Source: Nocardiopsis sp. FIRDI 009
GTDB taxonomy: Bacteria > Actinomycetota > Actinomycetes > Streptosporangiales > Streptosporangiaceae
Direction: 5' to 3'
Assembly (NCBI RefSeq): GCF_003386285.1
Contig: NZ_QPNC01000016.1
Coordinates: 124,001 to 188,000 of the forward strand
Length of the DNA stretch: 64,000 nt
The notes beneath the pieces were generated by a model. It made no database searches and was not told the origin of the DNA. It saw only the letters and a program-made list of their open reading frames with translations. Each line of letters begins with the position of its first letter. The first letter of the stretch is position 1. The position numbers and the translations under genes are program-made. Shown in pieces: positions 28,129-36,804 of this stretch.

Positions 28129-29385
28129 GTGGACCGGGACGTGACGGGGGTCGACGGCGTCGACGGGCGCTACGCGTTCAGACTGCGCGTCGCGCGGATC
28201 GTCATCATGGCGAGCATGATGTTCGGCGCCGCCATGACGCTGGTCTGGCCGGTCGTCGCCCTCGTGGTGTCCACCGGCATGGCGGGCGAGCCGCTCTGGG
28301 CGGCGGTGCTGTCCGTGGTCACCGCCGTCGCCGCCACCGCCACGCTCTGCGTCATGATCCGCGACAGGGTGGACACCCGGCGGACGGCGGACCCCCGGAT
28401 CCTGTGGACCTCCCTCGCGCTGGCGGTGCTGACGTACGCCCTCACGGCCACCCCGGTGTTCGCCCTCCTCTCTCTCGCCACCTGGTGGGGGATGGCCGTC
28501 TTCGCCGTACAGCGCCGGCGTGTGGTCTGGGTGTCCGCGGTGCTGCTGGTCCTGCCCTGGCTGCGGCTCCTCCCGCCGGGCGCCGACATCCACCCGGCGC
28601 TGTTCGCGGTGCTCTGGCTCGTGGCGGTCGGGCAGGCCCTCGTGGCGACGGGCGCCTGCCTCGCCTCCCTGTGGCTGTGGGACGTCACCAACGAGGCGGT
28701 GGCCGGTCAGCGGGCGCGGGCCCGGTTGGCGGTGACCGAGGAGCGGTTGCGGTTCTCGCGGGACATGCACGACCTGTTGGGGCACAGCCTCTCCGCGCTC
28801 GCGGTCAAGTCCGAGCTGGCCGGGCGCCTGTTGGAGCCCGCCCCCGAACGGGCGGCCGCGGAGATGGCGCAGGTGCACGCGCTGGCGCGGACGTCGCTGG
28901 CGCAGGTGCGGTCGGCGGTCAGCGGGTACCGGGAGGTGGACCTGGCCGAGGAGGTGGAGTCGGTGACCGCGGTCCTGCGCGCCAACCGGACCGAGGTCGC
29001 GGTCACCGGCCTGGACGGGCCGTCCCTGCCCCCGCGCACGGGGACGCTGGCCGCGTGGGTGGTGCGTGAGGGGGCGACCAACGTGCTCCGGCACAGCGAC
29101 GCCACCCGGTGCGAGATCTCCTTCAGCCGGACGCGGGAGCCCGGTGCGGGGACGGAGTCGCTGGTGGTGGAGGTGGCCAACGACCGGGCCCGCGGCGGAC
29201 CCGGTCGGGACACGGCCTTCGGCAACGGTCTGTCGGGGCTGTCGGAGCGCGTCGTGGCGGGCGGGGGCGTCCTGTCGGCGTCGCGAACCGGGGACGGCGG
29301 CTTCCTGCTGCGGGCGGTCCTGCCCCTGGACCGGCGGGCGCGGGCGGAGGAGGGCGCGGTGTCCGCGGGGAGGCGGGACCGGTGA
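28129..29385 (+). CDS. Sensor histidine kinase, DesK/NarL type, paralogue 1
   Basis: A 418-residue kinase with a GTG start after GGGAGGAGG. Five to six membrane helices fill residues 20-190. The HisKA_3 segment is RLRFSRDMHDLLGHSLSAL with His214 as the probable phosphorylation site, and the ATPase domain shows WVVREGATNVLRHSDA and GNGLSGLSERV. Kinases of this class phosphorylate LuxR-type response regulators, but none is encoded nearby. It follows the ABC-2 exporter and overlaps the second kinase by four bases (GTGA). Confidence 0.92.
   Translation: MDRDVTGVDGVDGRYAFRLRVARIVIMASMMFGAAMTLVWPVVALVVSTGMAGEPLWAAVLSVVTAVAATATLCVMIRDRVDTRRTADPRILWTSLALAVLTYALTATPVFALLSLATWWGMAVFAVQRRRVVWVSAVLLVLPWLRLLPPGADIHPALFAVLWLVAVGQALVATGACLASLWLWDVTNEAVAGQRARARLAVTEERLRFSRDMHDLLGHSLSALAVKSELAGRLLEPAPERAAAEMAQVHALARTSLAQVRSAVSGYREVDLAEEVESVTAVLRANRTEVAVTGLDGPSLPPRTGTLAAWVVREGATNVLRHSDATRCEISFSRTREPGAGTESLVVEVANDRARGGPGRDTAFGNGLSGLSERVVAGGGVLSASRTGDGGFLLRAVLPLDRRARAEEGAVSAGRRDR
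28696..29324 (+). repeat. Kinase-domain direct repeat, copy 1
   Basis: About 630 bp covering the HisKA and ATPase domains of the first kinase; it matches 29982-30613 with long identical stretches (for example through AVAGQRARARLAVTEER and the HSDATRCEISF region). Duplication or gene conversion is implied. Confidence 0.85.
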
Positions 29386-30620
29386 GCGGCGGCGTCGGCG
29401 CGGACGCGCACGGTGACGCGGTGAGGGAGGTGGACGGCGGTCCGGCGGCGGACGCGGGCGGGGACCGCAGGATCCGGATCGCCCGGCGCGCGCTCGTGGC
29501 GTCCATGACGCTCCTCGACCTGATGTTCGTCGGCTTCCCGCTCCTGGACGTGACGTCGGTGGCGGCGAGAGGCGGTCTCGTGTGGCCCTCCGTCGCCGCC
29601 GTGCCCCTCGGGATCGGCTGCGGGGTCCTGCTCCACCTCCTCTTCACGGGCAGGATGGCCGGTCGGCGCGACCCCGCGCCCTGGCCGTACTGGGGATCAC
29701 TGGCCCTGCTCGTCCTGTGCTGCGCGGGGCTCCAGGACCCCTTCAACGGCATGACGCTGGTCGCGGCGTGGTGGTGCGTCGGGGCGTTCTCCGCCTCCCG
29801 GCGGCGGACGGTGTGGGTCAGCGCGCTGCTCCTGGCCCTGCCCTGGCTGCTCGTCCCGACCACACAGGCGGACGTCCGTCTCGTCCCGTTCCTCGGGGTG
29901 TGGCTCTTCGCCGTCGTGTACGCGCTGGTCCTGGGCGCCGGGATGCTGACCTGCCTCTGGCTCTGGGAGATCGTGAACGACGCGGTGGCCGGTCAGCGGG
30001 CGCGGGCCCGGTTGGCGGTGACCGAGGAGCGGTTGCGGTTCTCGCGGGACATGCACGATCTGCTGGGGCACAGCCTCTCCGCGCTCGCGGTCAAGTCCGA
30101 GCTGGCGGCCCGGCTGGCCGAACGGGACCCCGAGCGGGCGGCCGTGGAGATCGCCGAGGTGCGGTCGCTGGCGCGGACGTCGCTGGCGCAGGTGCGGTCG
30201 GCGGTCAGCGGGTACCGGGAGGTGGACCTGGCCGAGGAGGTGGGGGCGGTCGGCGCGGTCCTGCGCGCCAACCGGACCGAGGTCGCGGTCACCGGCCTGG
30301 ACGGACTGGAGGCGTCCCCGGGGGCGGCGGCGCTGGCCGCGTGGGTGGTGCGCGAGGGGGCGACCAACGTGCTCCGGCACAGCGACGCCACCCGGTGCGA
30401 GATCTCCTTCACCCGGACGCGGGATCCCGGTGCGGGGGCGGAGTCGCTGGCGGTGGAGGTGGCCAACAACCGGGCGCGGTCGGGAGGGGACCGGGAGGCG
30501 ACGTCCTCGGGCAACGGTCTGTCGGGGCTGTCGGAGCGCGTCGCGGCGGGCGGGGGCGTCCTGTCGGCGTCGCGGACGGAGGACGGCGGCTTCCTGCTGC
30601 GGGCGGTCCTGCCGCTGTAG
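29382..30620 (+). CDS. Sensor histidine kinase, DesK/NarL type, paralogue 2
   Basis: A 412-residue paralogue of the preceding kinase with a coupled GTG start. The N-terminal 30 residues and the membrane sensor region differ, whereas the kinase half is nearly identical at the DNA level; His225 is the predicted phosphosite. WVVREGATNVLRHSDA and GNGLSGLSERV are also intact, so both should be active. One sensor could have diverged after tandem duplication, or the two could form a heterodimer. No response regulator gene follows. Confidence 0.9.
   Translation: MSGGVGADAHGDAVREVDGGPAADAGGDRRIRIARRALVASMTLLDLMFVGFPLLDVTSVAARGGLVWPSVAAVPLGIGCGVLLHLLFTGRMAGRRDPAPWPYWGSLALLVLCCAGLQDPFNGMTLVAAWWCVGAFSASRRRTVWVSALLLALPWLLVPTTQADVRLVPFLGVWLFAVVYALVLGAGMLTCLWLWEIVNDAVAGQRARARLAVTEERLRFSRDMHDLLGHSLSALAVKSELAARLAERDPERAAVEIAEVRSLARTSLAQVRSAVSGYREVDLAEEVGAVGAVLRANRTEVAVTGLDGLEASPGAAALAAWVVREGATNVLRHSDATRCEISFTRTRDPGAGAESLAVEVANNRARSGGDREATSSGNGLSGLSERVAAGGGVLSASRTEDGGFLLRAVLPL
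29982..30613 (+). repeat. Kinase-domain direct repeat, copy 2
   Basis: Partner of 28696-29324, one codon longer. Identity starts abruptly after the last membrane helix, at GCGGTGGCCGGTCAG. Confidence 0.85.
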
Positions 30621-30719
30621 CCCCCGCCCCGGACGCCCATCCGGTCGGCGTCGCCCCGGACGCTCGCCCCGGCTCGGCGGGACCGGACGCCGGGCCGACG
30701 TCCTCGGCCCCGTCCTCGC

Positions 30720-31082
30720 CTACGGACCGGCCCACATGACCGACCGGCGACGCACGGCGGCGCTGACCGCGGTCGAGAGGTCGGTCGTGCCCAACGCGGC
30801 GGACCCGCGGGCCAGCGTCCGCTGGTCGGGCAGCGGTCTCGGTTCCGGCAGGCGTGGCTGCTCGGCGCCCGGCGGCGGTCCGGCGGGCTCGTTCCCGGCG
30901 GCGGACCGGCCCCCGGTGTCGCGGACCACCCCGAGGACGCGGTCGATCTCGGCGGGGCTGAGCGGCCCGTCCGCGTCGGCCACTGCGATGAGCACCTCGG
31001 CGTACAGGTCGATCTCGTCCAGTGCGACGCGGTCGTGGAGGTGGCGCGCGTCGCGCGGGCGGGCGCCGGAGTCGTGGTCCAC
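30720..31082 (-). CDS. Hypothetical protein, 120 residues
   Basis: The GTG at 31082 opens a 120-residue frame. The first 55 residues look ordered (VALDEIDLYAEVLIAVADAD, then GPLSPAEIDRVLGV, with an EF-hand/TerB-like alternation). The middle is Pro/Gly/Ala-rich and the end basic (AVSAAVRRRS). I recognise no family. It is convergent with the second kinase. Coding status is supported mainly by the ordered N-terminal segment. Confidence 0.6.
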   Translation of the reverse strand: MDHDSGARPRDARHLHDRVALDEIDLYAEVLIAVADADGPLSPAEIDRVLGVVRDTGGRSAAGNEPAGPPPGAEQPRLPEPRPLPDQRTLARGSAALGTTDLSTAVSAAVRRRSVMWAGP

Positions 31083-31324
31083 GTGTGCTCACCTCCCGAA
31101 GGGCTGCGGTGCCGCGGGGTGGGTGACGGGACACTCGGTCCGGTCCGGCGTGATGCGGGCGCGACGGACCCGGACCACGGGGCGTGGGACCCCCCAGGCT
31201 ACGCCGAGTGCGGTCGGTCGCGCATGACCCGTGCGGACCAGTGCCCGGCTCACCCGGTCTAGCCAGGAGGAGAACGCCACCCGCCCATCGGTCCTACCAA
31301 CCGGTGGTCACCCCCGGAGCCGGG

Positions 31325-31357
31325 CCGGGAGGTCACCCTCGCCAGGTGACCTCCCGG
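31325..31357. terminator. Terminator hairpin spanning the carbonic anhydrase stop codon
   Basis: A perfect 13-bp stem (31325-31337 with 31345-31357) with a 7-base loop. The gene's TGA lies inside the stem, so termination structure and coding end are superposed. Confidence 0.7.
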
Positions 31358-31899
31358 TGCTGGACGGCGTAGCCCGCGTACGCGGTCGGGGTGTGCTCCA
31401 GGACGGCGCGGTCGTCGTCGTTCAGTTCCCGGACCACGCGCCCCGGAACCCCCGCCCAGAGCGTGTCCGGCGGCACCGTCTTGCCGGGGGGCACCAGCGA
31501 ACCCGCGGCGACGAGCGCCCCCTTCCCCACACGGGCCCCGCCGAGGACGATCGCGCCGATCCCGATGAGGGCCCCCTCCTCGACGACCGCGCCGTGCACC
31601 ATCGCCTTGTGGCCCAGACTGACGTCGTCGTGCAGGATCGCGGGCTGTCCGGGGTCGGAGTGCATCCCGCACTGGTCCTGGATGTTCACCCTCCGGCCGA
31701 CCACGATGTCCTCGGTGTCGGCGCGCAGGACCGATCCGTACCAGACACTGCTCTGGGCCCCGAGCCGGACACGGCCGACGACGACCGCGCCGGGCGCGAT
31801 CCACGCGCTGGGGTCGATCTCCGGTTCCCCGAACGGAGCCCCGCCGATCATCGGCCGGGCCGAGGCGCCGCTCGGGCGGCCGTGGGTCGTGTCGTCCAT
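31333..31899 (-). CDS. Gamma-carbonic anhydrase family protein
   Basis: A 188-residue left-handed beta-helix protein. Hexapeptide repeats run through AWIAPGAVVVGRVRLGAQSS to ALIGIGAIVLGGARVGKGAL. His residues at positions expected for the metal site occur in CGMHSD and LGHKAMVHG. Family members bind Zn or Fe and may hydrate CO2 or act as acyltransferase-like proteins; activity is often unproven. The ATG at 31899 follows GAGGACCC. It is divergent from the DivIVA-like gene. Confidence 0.9.
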   Translation of the reverse strand: MDDTTHGRPSGASARPMIGGAPFGEPEIDPSAWIAPGAVVVGRVRLGAQSSVWYGSVLRADTEDIVVGRRVNIQDQCGMHSDPGQPAILHDDVSLGHKAMVHGAVVEEGALIGIGAIVLGGARVGKGALVAAGSLVPPGKTVPPDTLWAGVPGRVVRELNDDDRAVLEHTPTAYAGYAVQHREVTWRG

Positions 31900-32322
31900 C
31901 TCGGGTCCTCCATACGTTTTTCGCTGTGCGTGCTTCCGATACCGGCCCGAAAGCGTCGCGCCGGGGGAATCGGTCGGGGGCGCGGCGGAACGGAGTTGAC
32001 CGCCCAGCCCCGCACGGGGATGATCGCGCATACCTTAGAGAGGAACGTGACCAGGGTCCATACGGTGATGTACCCGTCAGGGATATTGACGGGGCGGTGT
32101 CATCCGGGTCTACCGTGGTCGCTTGGACGGTGTCCATGACGTGACGCTCCGCGTGTGGCCGGTGCCCCCATCCGGTCGACGCGGCGAGGCGGGACCACCC
32201 GCGGGCGCGACCCGGTTCACGGGTCCGACGGGTGCTCCGCCAACAACTGGGTACGGGGCAACTCCCACCTTCCGCGACGCGCAGTCGGACGGTGTTAAGG
32301 ACATGAAAGGCACTTGAGCGAG
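31900..32322. other. Long divergent intergenic region with candidate promoter
   Basis: This 423-bp region has no convincing gene. On the plus strand TTGACG (32086-32091) is followed by TACCGT (32111-32116), with a 19-base spacer, a weak housekeeping-like promoter for the DivIVA-like gene about 200 bp away. Its length suggests a long 5' leader or further control there. Confidence 0.45.
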
Positions 32323-33549
32323 ATGTTGCCGGGCGGCGGACTGCAACAGGACAGGTTTCCGACGGTGCGCAAGGGCGGCTACGACAAGGCGCACGTCGAC
32401 GACTACTTCGTACGGATGGACAACCAGTTCAAGGACCTCCGCGAGCGTTTGCAGCGGCAGGACGACGAGCTGGAGCAGTACAAGCGCGACCTCGCGATCG
32501 AACGTGAGAAGAACCAGGTCAAGCCTGAGCACGAGCAGATCAGCGAGCGCATGGCCGAGATCCTGAGGATCACCGAGGAGGAGGCCGCGGAGCGGCGCGC
32601 CAAGGTCGACGCCGAGGTCAAGGAGGCGCGCAAGAAGGCCGAGGAGGAGATCGCCAAGCAGCGCAAGGACGCCGAGCAGCACGCCGAGCGGATCGTCGCC
32701 TCCGCGCGCGAGGAGGCCAACGAGATGGTCTCCAGCGCGAAGAAGGAGTCCGACCAGCTGCGTGAGCAGGCCAAGGCCGAGGGCGAGCGCCGTCTGAACG
32801 AGGCCGAGGCGCGGGCCAAGAAGATCCACGACACCGCCGACCGCAGGCTCGCGACCCTGACGGCCACGCACGCCGAGGCGCTGCGCCGCCTCAAGGACAT
32901 GCACTCCACGCTGGCCGACCTGGTGGCGGCCGAGGACGAGGCGGGTGCGCTGGAGTCGGGCCTGACCCGCGAGGAGGCCACTCCCGCCCCCGACGCGTCG
33001 GGGCCGCAGCGGGCCGCCAAGCCCGCCGCGGACAGGGCGAAGGGGGCTCCGGCCGAGGACGCCTCCGCCAAGGCCGCTCCGGGCAAGGACACCGCGGCCG
33101 AGGAGACCCCGAAGGACGCGCCGGCCAAGTCCGCCAAGCCGGCGGAGGCGCCCAAGGCCGCCGACGCGTCCGCGCCGACCGCCGCCAAGCCCGCCCCGGG
33201 CGCGAAGCCGCGGGAGACGGAGGAGCCGACCGTGAAGCTGCCTCCCGTCCAGCCGGAGGCGGACGAGGCGACCGTGCGCATCACCCCGGTGACCCAGCAG
33301 GGGCAGGCGCCGCGTTCGGGCGGCGGCACGCCTCCGGGGGCGCCGCAGGCCGCGGCGCCGCCCACGGGGGCTCCCGTCCCCGGCGTCCCCGCTCCCGGCG
33401 TCGGCGGGCCGAGCGGGCCCCAGCGGCCGGTGACCCCTCCCGGCGGCGCCGACACCGACATCACCGGTGTCCACGGTCGTCCGCGGGCCGCCCAGCCGCG
33501 GCCTCCGGCCCCGGGCGAGGAGGGTGTGCGGATCATCCGCAACCAGTAG
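32323..33549 (+). CDS. DivIVA-domain coiled-coil protein (Scy/FilP-like)
   Basis: A 408-residue protein. The N-terminus (FPTVRKGGYDKAHVDDYFVR) is the DivIVA membrane-binding module. A long coiled coil follows (about 30-205, with EIAKQRKDAEQHAERIVASA), then an Ala/Pro/Lys-rich disordered tail and a short basic end. Such proteins build polar or cytoskeletal scaffolds for tip growth in actinomycetes. The start is unsure: TTG at 32314 close to AAAGG, or ATG at 32323, which I use. Confidence 0.88.
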   Translation: MLPGGGLQQDRFPTVRKGGYDKAHVDDYFVRMDNQFKDLRERLQRQDDELEQYKRDLAIEREKNQVKPEHEQISERMAEILRITEEEAAERRAKVDAEVKEARKKAEEEIAKQRKDAEQHAERIVASAREEANEMVSSAKKESDQLREQAKAEGERRLNEAEARAKKIHDTADRRLATLTATHAEALRRLKDMHSTLADLVAAEDEAGALESGLTREEATPAPDASGPQRAAKPAADRAKGAPAEDASAKAAPGKDTAAEETPKDAPAKSAKPAEAPKAADASAPTAAKPAPGAKPRETEEPTVKLPPVQPEADEATVRITPVTQQGQAPRSGGGTPPGAPQAAAPPTGAPVPGVPAPGVGGPSGPQRPVTPPGGADTDITGVHGRPRAAQPRPPAPGEEGVRIIRNQ

Positions 33550-33588
33550 CGGCCCACGTCGCACCCGGCCCGAGGGCCGGGCAGCAGG

Positions 33589-33611
33589 GGGCGGGACCGG
33601 CGGTCCCGCCC
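33589..33611 (+). terminator. Rho-independent-like terminator after the DivIVA-like gene
   Basis: A 10-bp perfect stem (33589-33598 with 33602-33611), three-base loop, and a T-rich run (TTTGGTGTTTT) directly after, unusual in this GC-rich genome. Confidence 0.85.
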
Positions 33612-33683
33612 TTTGGTGTTTTGTGGTCAGTTGTAGGGTGAAGTCCGCCTTGTCGCAGGCTGTCGGCTACGATGCCGACAGCC

Positions 33684-34133
33684 ATGATGATACGCGCGGC
33701 CATCCGGTCCGACCTCGGTGCGATCCTGCGTCTGCTCAGGGAAATCGGCGGCACCGCCGACACGCGGAGCGCGCACGTTCGCATGTCCTCCGCCGCGGTG
33801 CGCGCCTGGACTCGGATGGAGAACGACCCGGACCGCACGGTCCTGGTCGCCGAGGAGCGCGGGCAGATCATCGGCACCCTGGACCTGCTCGTCGTCGCCA
33901 ACCTGACGCACGACGCCCAGCCCTGGGCCGTGGTGGACAACCTGGTGGTCGACCCGCAGCGGCGCGGAGGCGGTGTCGGCCGGGCCCTGATGGAGGACGC
34001 CCTGGACCGCGCGGCCCGTGCCGGGTGCTACAAGGTGGAGCTGCTCGCGCACGAGAGCCGCGACCGCGCCTCCGGCTTCTCCGCCGCCCTCGGCTTCGAC
34101 GCCTCCACCGAGGGCTTCCGCCGCTACCTCTGA
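33684..34133 (+). CDS. GNAT family N-acetyltransferase
   Basis: A 149-residue acetyltransferase. The acetyl-CoA pyrophosphate loop is QRRGGGVGRALM (about 92-103), preceded by the strand AVVDNLVVDP; the C-terminus DRASGFSAALGFDASTEGFRRYL is typical of GNATs close to amino-acid acetyltransferases. Two ATGs lie at 33684 and 33687. It ends ten bases inside the convergent MFS gene. Substrate unknown. Confidence 0.88.
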   Translation: MMIRAAIRSDLGAILRLLREIGGTADTRSAHVRMSSAAVRAWTRMENDPDRTVLVAEERGQIIGTLDLLVVANLTHDAQPWAVVDNLVVDPQRRGGGVGRALMEDALDRAARAGCYKVELLAHESRDRASGFSAALGFDASTEGFRRYL

Positions 34134-35761
34134 GGAGCGCGCTCGGGGGCGTTCCCGCCGCGCAGTGGCACGCCCCTCATGCACACCACCGCGACCAGGC
34201 CGACCACGGCGACGGGCAGGCCCGCGACGAACACGCCCTGCATGGCGTGGTCGAACGCCCCCACGACGACGTCGCGGACGGGTCCGGGCAGCGAGTGGAC
34301 CAGCTCCGGGGAGCCCTGCGCAGCCTCCGCGACACGCGCCCAGTCCGGGGCCGTCTCGTCCGGGGGCGCGGCGGCCGCCGCCGCGCCCAGCTCCGCGTTG
34401 AGCCTGGCCACCATCACCGCGCCCAACGCGGCCACACCCGTCGATCCGCCGAGGTTGCGGAAGAAGGTGAGGGTGGCCGTGCCCGACGCGAGGTCGCCGT
34501 TGGGCAGGGCGCTCTGCGTGGCGAGCAGCAGGAGTTGGAGGTTGAGGCCGATCCCGAGACCGACCAGCGCCTGTCCGGCGACGACCGTGGCCAGGCCGGG
34601 CAGCGCCTGGCTCAGCCCGAGGACGGCGAAGCCCGTGACGGCCAGCGCCATCCCCACGACCGTGTACCCCTTCCAGCGGCCGTTCCCGCTCACGGCGAAG
34701 CCGGATCCGATCGACGTGACCAGGAACGACACGACCAGCGGCAGGGTCATCAGACCGGAGACCGTCGGGGACGTGCCGTGCACCATCTGGAGGTACTGCG
34801 GCAGGTAGATGATGAGGCCGAACATCATCACGCCGACGCAGACCGAGCCCGTCGAGGCGAGGACGAACGTGCGGTCGCGGAACAGGCGGGTGGGGATGAT
34901 CGGGTCGGCGGCGCGCCGTTCGACGAGGACGGCGGTCGCGGTCAGGAGCACCGCCGCGACCCCCAGGGCGACGGCGGTCGGCGAGGTCCAGGGGATCTGG
35001 GAGCCGCCCAGGCTCAGCAGCACGATCAGCGTGCTGGCGGCGCTGAAGACCAGCCCGGCGCCCAGCCAGTCGACGGGGGCCCGGCGGCGCGGCCGTGCGG
35101 GCAGGGTGAGCATGACCTGAATGACGACGAAGGCGACGACGGCCAGGGGGACGGTGATGAGGAAGCACCATCGCCAGCCCAGCGGGCTGTCCACGAGGAA
35201 ACCGCCCACCAGCGGTCCGAGGACGGTGGACACACCGAAGACCATGCCGATCAGTCCGCTGTAGCGACCGCGTTCACGCGGCGGGACGACGTCGCCGAGG
35301 ATGATGTTGGGCAGCGTGGCCAGTCCGCCGACACCGAGTCCCTGGAGGGCGCGGGCCGCGATCAGCGAGTTGACGTCCTGGGCCAGCCCGGCGGCGAGTG
35401 AGGCGGCGATGAAGACGCCGAGCGCGATCTGGAAGAGGAGCTTGCGCCCCCACACGTCCGAGAGCTTGCCCCACACGGGGGTGGACGCGGTCATGGTGAG
35501 GAGGGCGGCGGTGGCGACCCAGGCCAGACGGTCCTGTCCGCCGAGTTCGCCCATGATCGTCGGCAGCGCGGTACCGATGATCGAGTTGGTGAGCATCGAG
35601 GTGAGCATGGCCAGGACCAGCCCGACCATGATCCGGCGCAGGGCGGCCCGGGACGTGGTCGCGGGGGCCTCCGGGGCGTCGGCGGTCGGGACGGGGGCCT
35701 CGGGGGGTGTGGCGGGGGGCAGCCCGCCGGGTTCGCACTCGTCTCGTACCGACTGTTCCAT
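34124..35761 (-). CDS. MFS transporter, DHA2 (EmrB/QacA) family
   Basis: A 545-residue 14-helix drug:proton antiporter. The N-terminal tail is Pro/Ala-rich; ALPTIMGELGGQDRLAW follows helix 1, GKLSDVWGRKLLF is the motif A loop, and GLGVGGLATLPN lies in helix 4. It is divergent from a TetR gene 191 bp away, a classical drug-inducible efflux pair. The C-terminus overlaps the convergent GNAT gene. Confidence 0.92.
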   Translation of the reverse strand: MEQSVRDECEPGGLPPATPPEAPVPTADAPEAPATTSRAALRRIMVGLVLAMLTSMLTNSIIGTALPTIMGELGGQDRLAWVATAALLTMTASTPVWGKLSDVWGRKLLFQIALGVFIAASLAAGLAQDVNSLIAARALQGLGVGGLATLPNIILGDVVPPRERGRYSGLIGMVFGVSTVLGPLVGGFLVDSPLGWRWCFLITVPLAVVAFVVIQVMLTLPARPRRRAPVDWLGAGLVFSAASTLIVLLSLGGSQIPWTSPTAVALGVAAVLLTATAVLVERRAADPIIPTRLFRDRTFVLASTGSVCVGVMMFGLIIYLPQYLQMVHGTSPTVSGLMTLPLVVSFLVTSIGSGFAVSGNGRWKGYTVVGMALAVTGFAVLGLSQALPGLATVVAGQALVGLGIGLNLQLLLLATQSALPNGDLASGTATLTFFRNLGGSTGVAALGAVMVARLNAELGAAAAAAPPDETAPDWARVAEAAQGSPELVHSLPGPVRDVVVGAFDHAMQGVFVAGLPVAVVGLVAVVCMRGVPLRGGNAPERAPQR

Positions 35762-35844
35762 GGGTCCCCCGAATCCGGACGCACGAAAGCCCCGCGGCTG
35801 AGTGCCGGGGGCGGACGTCCGTGATCCGGTATATGTAAACGCTG

Positions 35845-35856
35845 TTGACCTGTCAA
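35845..35856. promoter_or_regulatory. TTGAC-CT-GTCAA palindrome between TetR and exporter genes
   Basis: A 12-bp palindrome in an AT-rich part of the divergent intergenic region. Related sequence recurs near 35898 (GGTGTCAACC). It is a candidate operator for the TetR protein. Confidence 0.5.
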
Positions 35857-35952
35857 ATCGATATCTGTCCGACGAATCGGTGTGCGCTGCGGCGTCACAG
35901 GTGTCAACCTGGATATCCGACAGTCAGTTCGCGGCCGCCGAAGGGTGTGCAC

Positions 35953-36552
35953 ATGGTCCGTCCGGAGGAAACCGGAGGCGGCTCCGCGCCAGCGCGCGGG
36001 CGCGAGGCGACGCGTGCCCGCATCCTGGAGAGCGCGCGGGAGCTGTTCACCAACGAGGGGTACGGCGCGGTCTCCTCGCGGATGATCGCCGCGCACGCCG
36101 GGGTCAACGTCGCGCTGATCAACCGCTACTTCGGCGCCAAACGCGGTCTCCTCAGCGAGATCCTGCGCGAGGACGGCGTCTTCCCGGGGCTCATCGAGGG
36201 CGATCCCGACACCCTCACCCGCCGCCTGGCCGAGCACGCGGTCGGCCGCCTGTACGGCGAGGGGACGGCGTTGCAGCGCGCGCTCGACCACTCCTCCGGG
36301 GACCCCGACCTCCAGGCCGTGTACGAGGGGCGGCTCAAGTCCGCCATGCTGGACCCCCTCTCCGCCTACCTCGGGGGCGACGACGCGCCGGTGCACGCCT
36401 CGCTGGTCGCCGCCGTGCTGCTGGGACTGACCCGGGTGCGGCTGATCGAGGGGGCGACGGCGCTGCGCGCCTACGACCGGGCGCGGCTCACCGGCCGGGT
36501 CCAGGCGCTGTTGGACCTGTGCCTGGCGGACCTTGAGGCCGACGACGGGTGA
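35953..36552 (+). CDS. TetR family transcriptional regulator
   Basis: A 199-residue regulator. The N-terminal three-helix DNA-binding domain is ARILESARELFTNEGYGAVS, then the recognition segment MIAAHAGVNVALINRYF. The C-terminal ligand domain is helical. Divergence from the DHA2 exporter suggests it represses that pump until a ligand binds. The ATG at 35953 is chosen because the domain begins there; upstream in-frame codons are within the control region. Confidence 0.92.
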   Translation: MVRPEETGGGSAPARGREATRARILESARELFTNEGYGAVSSRMIAAHAGVNVALINRYFGAKRGLLSEILREDGVFPGLIEGDPDTLTRRLAEHAVGRLYGEGTALQRALDHSSGDPDLQAVYEGRLKSAMLDPLSAYLGGDDAPVHASLVAAVLLGLTRVRLIEGATALRAYDRARLTGRVQALLDLCLADLEADDG

Positions 36553-36804
36553 GACCCACGCGGCGGCGGACGGGGCTCCGAGGCCGCGTACCGTGTGCCG
36601 TGTGCCGGACGTGACCGCTCGCCACCCTGAACAGCACGTGCATCCGCTCGTGACGGAGCTTGTGCCGACTCACGTGCCGCCGCACCGCCCAAAAACAGGA
36701 AACAAACTTATCCATTATTGGCGGCGGGGCGTATCTTAGGTCACACCGGAACACTGGCGGAGGCTCACCGAACGGGTGCGGCGCGCACCCCGAACGGAGG
36801 AACA

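Noticed and set aside
31083-31332. A gene between the hypothetical protein and the carbonic anhydrase gene
   Set aside because: Frames here lack a ribosome site and any ordered segment.
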